64,000 bases of DNA. It comes from Brasenia schreberi (Eukaryota > Streptophyta > Magnoliopsida > Nymphaeales > Cabombaceae). Position numbers and translations under genes: made by a program. The notes under the pieces were generated by a model, which worked only from the letters and a program-made list of their open reading frames with translations, had not been told where the DNA came from and did not search any database. Shown here one piece after another: positions 55,244-64,000 of this stretch (position 1 is its first letter; each line of letters starts with the position of its first letter). The stretch covers positions 8,146,001-8,210,000 of the forward strand of contig JAYKKT010000041.1 in the NCBI GenBank assembly GCA_036023115.1. Direction: 5' to 3'.

Positions 55244-55360
55244 GTGAGTCTTTTAAAAGTCGAGTCATTCTAGGAACTTGCGAAAAGATTTTCAAAGAGG
55301 TGTTGTTTTAACTCCGTTTTCTTTACTTGTACTTAGGAATTTTGAAAAAGGCTTGAAAGC

Positions 55361-57756
55361 ATGTCAAAATCCAACCCAAGTGAAGTGTCGAGCCAAGCCT
55401 CATGCGCATCAAGTTCTCACTCTAGGAGGATTTTGAAAAACAAGATCAAACTAGACGAGATAGAGGACTTGAGAAGGGAATTCGAGGCCAAAATCGATGC
55501 TCTCAACCAAGAGGCTGAAGTAGGCGATTCGTGTTCATCAAACGGTGAACAAAGGCCTAAGAAAAAAATCTGAAAAACCTCGCAAGCACAAAGAGGCCTC
55601 TGTAATGTAAGGTAACCAATACCACTTGTCCTTCACACAAAAGGACCGTAAAGCCCTACAGCAGCTGCTGAAAGGGCAAATCAAAGAGAAAAGAAGCTAC
55701 GCCCTGTCTGATTTCCTTCCTATGGATTACGAAACAGACAGTGACGATGAAATACCGACTTCCATCGGTATGATGGCATGGGAGACCCTAGGTCTCACTT
55801 GCAGCTTTTCTTACATCGAGCTCATAAGAAGAAAAAGGACTCGATGAAATGGGTGTATTGGTTCCCTTTATCCCTTAAAGGCACAGCTGCCAAATAGTTG
55901 GCTTCCTACGACTTAAGCCAGTTCGCTACTTTTGAAGAGTTAGCGAACTGCTTCATGCAAAGATTTGCACACAACGTAGAAGTCAAGCCGACTCTAAATA
56001 CCTTAAGGGATAAAAAGCAAGGCATGAACGAAGACGTACATGCCTTCATTATAAGATGGAGGTCACTTTTGGGCCAAGTGCGAGAGCCCATATTCGAAGG
56101 ATGCGCAGTCATGCTCATCTTGGATAACTTTAAAAGTGAGTTAAAAACCCTTCTCTCGCTCCATGAGATCTCAACTTTCCATAAGTTGATAAAAAAGGCA
56201 TCCCTTTTCGAAACCAACTTGAGAAAAGGGACATACGATCACTTATGGAAAGGAAGTGCCATTTCTAAAACCCGCTTGGAAAAGTCCATCACTTATGGGC
56301 TACCCACGATGGACAAAGGGGCAAAGCCCCATAAAATCACCAATGTCCAGGTTGATCCAGGCGTGGCAGGCACTTCCAAAAATTTTGAAAAACTAGAAAA
56401 CAAAAGGGAGCGAACTTTTCAAAAACCGATTGAAAAACGGGAGTACACTCCGCTAGGGCAACCTGTGTCGGAGGTCTTAGACCTCCTACTTGCCCAAGGC
56501 ATGATAGAACTTCCCAAAATCCCCGAAGGAGTTACTTCCAAAGGGGGGTATTTAAATTGATTTTGCAAGTATCATCGGCTCAAAGGCCATGATACCAAAC
56601 ATTGTTTTCCCTTTTAAATAAAATTGAGAAACTGATAGCGGAGGGCTGGCTCCAGGTCACTGCGAAACCTGAGCCACCTCAAGCTATCTTCAAAGAACCC
56701 TTTCTCAAGCACGCTAGTAGCAGTGGGAAAGGAAAGGAGGTATGTACACTCACCTTTTCAAAGGAACTAGCGCGAAATTCTGAGTCTGGTCGACCCACTT
56801 GTGCGCTCACTCTTGTACTGTACAAGAAACCCGCCCAAGTCGTCATCCGGGGACCACCAAGAGCTGAATCCCCGACTAAACTAGTTTTGAAACTTCAAGG
56901 TACTCCTCAACTCATACTTAGAGCCAATTTTAGTGCGAACCCTAGGTTGGTCGGGGGGGAAGTGACTAGATCCGGGAAGATCTATCAACCTCTGCACTTA
57001 CAAAGTGCTAAAAAGGTGGTCAGTGTGCCTGGCCCCTCAAAAGCATGTATTCCTGGAGTTCTGCCAAAAGCAGACAAGGAGAAAGTTGTCCTAAATCCTT
57101 ATGATTTTGAAAACCACCTTTCAAAGATTCCTATCCACATGTCTTTCCTAGAGCTTATACAAACCTCGCCTAGGCATAGACTCGTGCTAGAGAAAATTCT
57201 AGAAAGAGCCAAGGTTGATTCGAACATAAGTCCGGAATCCCTATCTAACCAAGTGGCTTTAATAGGAGCAAAATCGCCCATCACTTTCTCGGAAGATGAT
57301 GTAGATAGACCCTACGAGCCCCATAACCAGGCCCTGCATATCAAGATGGTTCTGAATAACCACTCTCTAGACAGGTGCCTAGTCGATGGGGGAGGAGGGC
57401 TCAACATCCTTCCACTTCATGTGGCGTACCAAATCAGAGTCACCTTGACTTCAGTAAACCCAAGCCCCATCGTTATCACTAGATACGATGGGAATGCGTC
57501 TAGGCCTTTAGGATCGATTGAACTCCCAATGAAAACGGGAGGGATCATGCACACGGGGGTGTTCCATGTCTTGGACATCCACCCCCATTATAACCTGTTG
57601 CTGGGAAGGCCCTGGATACACAGCTTGTGCGCTGTGCCATCCACCTTCCACAGGTGTGTCAAGATCCCTTTCAGGGACCAAGTCGTGGTGATCCTAGGTG
57701 AGAGTCACCCACAGCTTCAGGGGATCATAAACTCTCCTTGTTTATCGAGTTCCTAG
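55361..57756 (+). pseudogene. gag-pro: Element E gag-protease (broken)
   Basis: ATG at 55361, same start as D. An extra A in an A-run near 55566 shifts the frame. A stop at 55895-55897 (TGG to TAG) and one at 56558-56560 (CGA to TGA), plus a one-base loss near 56605, break gag. The knuckle region survives as CKYHRLKGHDTKHC-like sequence across the break. 56602-57756 is open and carries the protease (CLVDGGGGLNILPLHV, LLGRPWIHSLCAVPST). It is very close to D and A throughout, so all are one subfamily. Confidence 0.92.
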
Positions 57757-58252
57757 GCCCATGAGGCTAACCTGGGGCAGACTGTGATTGAGCCACCAAG
57801 GCTCGTGTTAAACAACCCTAGGAAGGTTGTATGTGTGAAGGGGCCGTCCAAAGCAGGCCCCCTCCCGATCTTAACCCTTCTAGGAAGACCCAAGCAGCCC
57901 CTATTTCCAAAGCCCCTGGATAAAAAGCCATACGAGCACGATATGGACGACAACAAGTTCCAGGACCACGATCTTTATCAAAACTTTTCAAAAAATAAGA
58001 AATCGTGGAACATGTTGTTAAATATGGGCTTACGCCCTATAAAAGTCTAGGGGCACAAAGCCAGGGTCTCCTAGAGCCCATCCTTCCTAGGGCCAACCCA
58101 AGTCGATATGGGATCGGCTATACTCCCAAAATACCGCCAGAGCCACCCCCTGTGACCACCTGGGTCAAGGGTGCCCTGGAGCCTATCCTAGAAGAGACCT
58201 ACAATTTAGACCTCCTATTCCGAGTCTAACCCATAGTGTTTTCCCTTTGTAG
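57757..58252 (+). pseudogene. Element E post-protease tail with candidate intron
   Basis: Continues the gag-pro frame after a TAG at 57754-57756, shifts by one base near 58030 and ends FRV-stop at 58229. It carries the glycine-rich G-patch-like motif and the PPEPPPVTTWVKG motif. The candidate 82-nt intron is 58171-58252 (GTGCCC ... CCCTTTGTAG). Confidence 0.85.
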
Positions 58253-58970
58253 GTATGATGGAAGATCCCTTTCATAAAAATACAAAAACATTTGGAAAAC
58301 TTAAAATCAAAAAAATCGACAAAGAAGAAAAACCAAAAACAATGGAAAAACAAAAACTCGAAAATAGAGTGCTTTGTATAGTTCCTAAAGTTCTTGTTTT
58401 ACAAAAACCCAAAAAAATCGAAAATCTAGAAAATACCAAAAAGATTTTGTATGTAGCTGCTCCTGGTAGGACTTTGGAAAAAGATTTCGAAAGGTACGTC
58501 GTCTGCATAGCTAGACCAAAAATTTCGAAATCAATTGAAAATCCAAGTACAAAACCAGGTCTTTTTGAAAATCACGCATCAAATTCCCTCGGGTCTCTAG
58601 CCCACGATAATGATAAAAGCCCAGAAGTGGATCCCCTTGAGGAGGATCCCACCTCTGAGCTCCCAGAATTTCATAAAATTCTCGATTTTGAAAGACCTTC
58701 CAATTCAGTAGGAGGAGATTTCATAGAGGTGAACCTAGGGAATGATTCCAATCCCAAAACCATCAAGATAGGCACATGCTTGCATGAACATGAAAGATCA
58801 GCATTCATTGCATTTCTACGAACCTATTGAGATGTGTTTGCATGGACGTATGAAGACATGCCGGGCATAGACCCCAGCATTGTCGAAAATCGTCTTCCCT
58901 TAGATGCGGATGTAAAACCCATAAAGCTGAAGCTTAGGAAAATACACCCGAATGTGCACACGCAAGTCAA
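58253..58970 (+). pseudogene. Element E reverse transcriptase, N-terminal part
   Basis: From ATG-ATG at 58255 the frame is open to 58830 (MMEDPFHKNTKTF start, then the lysine-rich linker and SELPEFHKILDFERP, AFIAFLRTY). This shows that the linker between protease and RT is coding in a good copy. A TGA at 58828-58830 (TTA to TGA) interrupts. It continues as FAWTYEDMPGIDPSIVE to IHPNVHTQVN and then stops at the junction with J. The catalytic part of RT is absent. Confidence 0.9.
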
Positions 58971-61900
58971 CGCCTCTTCGTCCTTTTCAGGGCTTGGAGT
59001 GGATCTTCTCGTGTGTCTAAGGCCTATGTATACAAATAGGGCGTGCCAGCTAGCTTACTTAAGCTAGCGAAGATATTTTTAACACTGACTTCTAAGCGTG
59101 GCGACTGTGAGCAAGTAAGCTCTTGTCGTCGCAGACCTTCTTGCACCGATGCGCAAGGGTCAGTCTGTACGCTTTGCAAAAATCGAGTTTTTGGAGAGAA
59201 AGTCTACGAAGCGGTTTGAGGTGTCTATTTCGGGTCTTTAAGATGCGATTGCATGTTTTAGATCACGTGGATTTGCACGTGCCTAAGTCTTTTCTTTTAT
59301 CCCTTTTCGGGCCACCTAGTTTGTGTGTTATGAACACTCCACTACATGGGCGAATTCGAGCGGGGCTTGCTTCGATGCAATATGCGTCCTACCTCGTGGT
59401 ATGGCGTAGATGCAATGCAAACTCACGCTACTCCAAAGGGAAAACCCGAAATGTAAAGACAATACTGAAGGGAAATGACTGAAGGGAAATAACCGAAGGG
59501 AAATAACCGAAGGGAAATAACCGAAGGGAGATATGTATATAGATTATGTATATGAGCCCTTACTCGGGTCTTGCGAATAAGAGCGAAGGCTCAATGTGGG
59601 TGCGTGCTTGAATTGAAAGACTTACACACACGACATGAAATTAAACCCAAATATAAATTGCAGTATGGCCTTGACTAAGGTCTTGGGAGTAAGAGCGAAG
59701 GCTCAATGTGTGTGAGAGTGCTTGAATTGAAGTACTACACACACGACATGAAATTAAACCCAAATATAAATTGCAGTAAGGCCTTTACTAAGGTCTTGGG
59801 AGTAAGAGCGAAGGCTCAATGTGTGTGAAAGTGCTTGAATTGAAAGACTTACTCACACGACATGAAATGAAACCCAAATAGTATAGGTCGGCCCTTACTT
59901 GGGTCTTTCAAATAAGAGCGAAAGCTCAATGTGTGTGAGAGTGCTTGAATTGAAAGACTTACTCACACGACATGAAATGAAACCCAAATAGTATAGGTCG
60001 GCCCTTACTTGGGTCTTTCAACTAAGAGCGAAAGCTCAATGTGTGTGAGTGCTTGAATTGAAAGACAACGCACCCAACTTAAACAAAACCCTTCGAAAAT
60101 GAAAGTATATATATACACTTATGTATTAGGGGCTGATTAGGCCCGTGTGTGTTCAAAATCGTGCACGACTAAGAGAGTGCACGTGTGTGGTTGTGCCAAG
60201 CCACGTTATTACAAGCGGGGGGAGACTATGCTCCGTTATTACAACCCCGTATCAAATTGAATCTCAAGCAAGTGTACAACTAAAGACCGAGTTTAGACAC
60301 TTACGAGTAGCTGGTCCGTAGAGGTCTTGCTTGAGCGTGGGCTTGGCCTTGGGCTGCAAACGGGAGCTCCGCGAGGATAGGTGACCAAAGGTGCTGGCCG
60401 GCTGCAAGTGGGGCGCGGGATAGGCGCCTCAAAGGTGGCCGATTGCAAGTGGATGTCGCCTCGAGGTGGGGGGTCAAAGGGGCTGAACAAGTGGTTTTTT
60501 TTTTTAGGGTCACTAGGGGAGTTGAGTGTTTAGGGAAACTGGACCTAAAGGGGAGTTTGTGGGAAGGCCGAATGGGACACCTAGGGGAAGGCCGAATGGG
60601 ATATGATGGCTAGGTAGTGGCCGGTAGTTTAGGTTATGCTAGGTTCGACTAAGTGAAAAGGGTGGTGGAAAAGGGGTGAGATGATGATAGGGTGGGTGGC
60701 TAGGAGTGGAGAGGTGATAGAGAAGGGCTTTGATAGGGTTAGGGTACTTACCGAATGGGGAGAGGTGGCGGATGAAGTGGGAAGTCGGGAGTGGATGGGA
60801 CTCTTGGCTGGTTCGGTTGGATGAAGGTGGTGGCGTCCGGCTGGGTGAGATGATGGAGAGTGGAAGAGGGAAGGTGGCGGTGCAGGTGGTGCCGGTGGAG
60901 AGTGGAGCAGGTGGAGAGTGGAGCAGGCGGACAGGTGGAGAGTGGAGTCGGCTGGGCTGAGGTGAGGGCCTTCTAGCTTGAAAACCCGCCCCCAAAGGGG
61001 AGGGGTTTAAATAGGGGATGGGTAGGTCGGTTAGGGCTGGGCTGAGGGTAGTGGTTAGGTGGTTTAGGTAGGGTGGTATGTAGATAAGGTGGGCTGGAAA
61101 GGGTTGGGCCAGATATTTTAAAACTAGGGGTTTGGGTAGATTGTGGGCTAAGGGTGGTTTAGGGGTTTAGGGCTAGGTTAGGTGGTTGGGTTTTAGGGTG
61201 AGGTTTAGTGAGCTAGGTTAGGTGATTAGGCTAGGTTTAGGCTAGGATTAGGGAAATTAGTCTAGGTTTAGGGAAGGATTAGGGAAGTGGGTTAGGTGAT
61301 TAGGTTGGGATTAGGCCGGGATTAGGGAAGTGGGTTAGGTGATTAGGTTGGGATTAGGGGTGGATTAGGGGTTTAGGCTAGGATTAGTCATTTTGGGTTA
61401 GGTTTAGGTGAGGGAGCTCCCTTAGCATGGCCCATAGACCTTGATCACCCCATGTTGGTGCAGCCCTAGGTTAGGTTTTAGCTAATTACAAGCTTAAACC
61501 CACTCAATTAGGCTAACCCACATGATTAAACCCAAACTTGACACACAAGTCAAGCTTAATACAACACTCTTGATATTTTCCATCCCCACTCTCTCTCATG
61601 CCCAATATCCCACGTGAATTTCAAGTGGGCCCCACCTCCATTTATGAGAAGGTGATGTGGGCCATGGATATGGATATTGGATTGGATCTCTGGATCCAAA
61701 TCCAAATCCAAATCCAAGTCCACACATGGGTTTGGATTGGAATCTGGATATATATGGTCCAGATCCAATCCAAACTGAACTCTGACTCCTTCGAGCTGGG
61801 TTCGAAACGGACGATTCATGCGGGGCCTGACAGCATCAGTACTCCGTCTGCGTTGGGTCTTCGCCAACATAGTCGTCCGCCTCCGTTTCTGCCTTCCGGA

Positions 61901-62254
61901 GATGACTTCAAATGCTATTTTGATAAGAACAGGGTCTTGGACGTTCGAGATCCTGGGGGTGTGAATCAGATACAAGAGTTGCTGTGCCGGGCTCGACGTG
62001 TGCTCCGGTTCCGGGCTCTTCTTAGCTCTCCTGGTCCTGTCTTGATCGGGCCAAGCCACTTCGGGGTTTCAAAACATGTTTTAAAAGGTTTTTTAAAAGC
62101 CATATCATATGTTTTTGAAAGACAAAGTTTAAAACATATATACAGGGTTGTCTGGAAGGCTCCTGGGTTTCCAGACTCAAAAATGGCCCTTTGGGGCTGC
62201 TTTTACAAAACCAAGTTTGTTTTAAGGAATTCGTGGGATTTCGGGGTGTTTACA
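58971..62254 (-). mobile_element. Element J 3' LTR (minus), outer end clipped
   Basis: About 3.28 kb, minus orientation. The expected outer end TGTAGACGCAGG is missing: the LTR starts about 20 bases in, at CGCCTCTTCG, directly against E's RT. It then shows the GCTAGC palindrome (about 59048-59068), hairpin 1 (about 59142-59160), G-boxes (59262-59279), repeats of about 110 bp (59560-60065), a TATA-like TATTTAAA (61006-61014 reversed), the CCTAA array (61120-61400), the GGAT/ATCC cluster (61665-61770) and the outer U3 end GGGGTGTTTACA. No gene. Confidence 0.9.
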
Positions 62255-63425
62255 GATGCCCCTCTTTGGCCTTGTCCAAATAGATTTGGATAAGGGCAAA
62301 GATGACAAACACCCCTTTTAATGTCTCCCTAGATCTAGCCACGAAGAATATGGGATCGTCCCGTTTTTAGCAAAATCTCAATTTACAAACTCTGGTAGGA
62401 GGAGATATCATGCCAAAGGGCTGTACTTATGGAATCTGGTCCTAAATGGGATCATGTTCATGCAAGTACCATGCGTGGAATGCAGATGACATGGGTGTGG
62501 TGCCAAGGGTGGCGACCTCCCAGAGACCAGATGTGGTCGAACTCTAGAGACTTACAAGGTCTATTGCTCCAAGTGAGCAAATCCTATGCTGTTCGATGTT
62601 CGGTTTTCAAAACTTATTTACAAAAGCTATTTACAAAAGGGACAACTGTCTTGAGTCTCGATCCTAAGGATCTCGAGCTCTTCGTGCTTGCCCTTGTTTG
62701 AGTCTTAACACTCGCTTATCTAGCGGAGGTTTTATAAGAAAACAAGCTTCATTTCAAATTCCTACGCCTTACTCGAAACGTCGAATTCTCAAACAAGACG
62801 AAATTCAAGTAAGTAAATCCTATTTTTACTTTAGGATTCCTCGAAACGAACCATGCTTCAGCTTGGGATAAGCCAGGGATGGGAAGAGATACCACGGTCC
62901 CTTCTGAAACGTCCCGTGGTTTAAGGCATAGAAGGCGGAAAATTGCTCTTTTTGAGCTTTTTGGCCTCTTTTCCCTTTTTTTTTTATAGAGGGTCTCCCT
63001 TTGGGAGTATTTTTTCTTTAATCCCTCTTTTTCATAAGAGAATCAATTTTTCTTTTAAACTCTGGTTTCTTTCTTTTGGAAAGAGACTTTGAATGGGAAA
63101 TTCCCTTTTGTTTTGGGCCTTTGTTTTCCTTTTGGAAATAGAAGAGAAGAGGGGAGGACTTATCCCAAGCCTACACTTGATTCATTCCAGATCGGCCTAT
63201 TTAGAAATAGCACGTACTACTTGCAAGTATCTTGCTATGTTGAACTAGGCCTTTCTTTGTAAGAGGAAGGATTTTGAAATGTAACCATGATTTTGAAAAA
63301 CTCCACTCTTTCACAAGTGCGAATTCTCTCACTCAAGGTCACACGAGTTCGCCTTTGCACCTTATTCACATGTCTCAGGGCAGCTATCCCTATAAATTTT
63401 CGAAAACTGGAATTTAATCCAGATC
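62255..63425 (-). other. Element J polypurine tract and 3' UTR
   Basis: Reversed AAAGAGGGGCATC at 62255-62267 next to the LTR, then the same tail blocks as in A, F and H, up to the integrase stop. The 89-codon frame found in A and H is disrupted here by a T-run near 62975. No gene. Confidence 0.85.
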
Positions 63426-64000
63426 CTACACATGATACTTCTTTAAGTATTGAATATTGATAGGATCTGCTAAATTCCTACCTTCTACATCGATCAACCA
63501 ATACGAATTGTTCGTAGTGGTTGCTCGTACAACATAGGGTCCATCCCAGCTGGGGCGCCACTTGCCTAGGGGGTGTGGGCCACGATGGTGGATGGTTTTT
63601 AAGACCAGATCTCCCACTTCAAAGTGGCGAGGTCTCATGTGTTTGCTATAATGTCGGGCTATCCTTTGCCGGTATGCACGAGCATGATCCATGGCAAGGA
63701 GTCGCCTCTCATCTAGCAAATCTAGTTCGGCCATCCTAGCATGCTGAAGCGTCTCTAGGGGGAGGTCGAGTGCTATGGATGTATGAAATGAATGCAATTG
63801 AGTATGAATGGGAAGAATGGCATTTGTGCCATAGACCAACTCGAATGGTGTGGCATTCGTGGGAGTCCGGATGGAAGTCCTATAAGCCCATAAGGCTTCA
63901 TCCAGCTTCTCGTGCCACGTCCTACCCTTCTCTAAGGTTTTCTCAATAATACTAATGAGAGTCTTGTTTGTGGCTTCGGCTTGGCCGTTGCCTTGAGGGT
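63426..64000 (-). CDS. Element J integrase, C-terminal part (runs off window)
   Basis: Minus-strand frame open to the window edge: GNGQAEATNKTLISI (third catalytic residue E), EKLDEALWAYRTSIRTPTN, RRLLAMDHARAYRQRIARHY, HFEVGDLVLKTIHHRGPHPL, KWRPSWDGPYVVRA (GPY-type module) and LADPINIQYLKKYHV before the stop. No chromodomain follows. It is close to element H's integrase; the rest of J lies to the right. Confidence 0.92.
   Translation of the reverse strand, partial: PQGNGQAEATNKTLISIIEKTLEKGRTWHEKLDEALWAYRTSIRTPTNATPFELVYGTNAILPIHTQLHSFHTSIALDLPLETLQHARMAELDLLDERRLLAMDHARAYRQRIARHYSKHMRPRHFEVGDLVLKTIHHRGPHPLGKWRPSWDGPYVVRATTTNNSYWLIDVEGRNLADPINIQYLKKYHV

Larger units (their letters stand above)
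51824..58970 (+). mobile_element. Element E: A-type retrotransposon, 5' half
   Basis: Inserted in D's RT after CTATT (51819-51823). 5' LTR 51824-55219, primer site 55226-55243, gag from 55361, protease, candidate intron 58171-58252, and RT N-terminal part to CACGCAAGTCAA at 58970, where a minus-oriented LTR (J) begins. Confidence 0.9.

Noticed and set aside
1..64000. CRISPR array, bacterial operon, rRNA or tRNA gene
   Set aside because: Repeats are LTR-derived with no spacer pattern; no rRNA or tRNA signature seen; gene content is purely plant retrotransposon.

Overview
The window is repetitive plant nuclear DNA. I find no host gene: essentially every base belongs to Ty3/gypsy LTR retrotransposons of the Tat group (Retand-like). 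The evidence is a Gag-PR / RT-RNase H / second archaeal-type RNase H / integrase order, an integrase with an HHCC finger, D-D-35-E triad and GPY-type C-terminus, no chromodomain, and LTRs of about 2.2-3.5 kb with TGTA...TACA ends. LTRs this long, nested this deeply, suggest a seed plant with a large repeat-rich genome. The species cannot be named from the sequence.

Layout, oldest to youngest. Element K (minus) is present only as an RT-RNase H piece at 1-496. Element H (minus) inserted into K's RT. H's 3' LTR is 497-2882 plus 40743-41830, its 3' UTR is 41831-43001 and its integrase is 43002-44306. Element A (plus, 2883-40737, 5-bp target duplication GGTGT) inserted into H's 3' LTR. Inside A are solo LTR-1 (6521-9507, duplication ATGTC, placed on the gag start codon), solo LTR-2 (34055-36918, minus) in the 3' UTR, and element F, whose 3' half survives (30854-33373) in the same UTR. 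F's integrase holds a minus-strand LTR fragment G (28914-30853). G holds element B (plus, 14906-28913), and B's protease holds solo LTR-3 (17776-19966, minus, duplication CTTGG). One deletion with CACACG microhomology joins A's integrase start to the middle of B's 5' LTR and removed everything between. On the right, element D (plus, from 44307) sits in H's integrase, element E (plus, from 51824) sits in D's RT, and element J (minus, 58971-64000 and beyond) abuts E's RT.

Coding state. D carries one uninterrupted 956-codon gag-protease frame. B carries one uninterrupted 845-codon frame from the end of RT through both RNase H domains to the integrase C-terminus. All other copies are broken, largely by C-to-T type stop mutations. 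No copy in the window is complete, so none looks autonomous here.

Signals shared by the copies. Each 5' region has a TATA box followed by a G/C palindrome, a G-box pair, an array of about 110-bp repeats, and two hairpins near the LTR end. Next come a TGG-starting primer-binding site directly followed by GTGAGT, and at the 3' end a polypurine tract AAAGAGGGGCATC. Gag-PR and RT frames are separated by a conserved 80-82-nt GT...AG segment whose removal would keep the frame. The most interesting non-routine signals are the covarying U5 hairpins, a primer-site look-alike beside one of them, and this candidate mini-intron.
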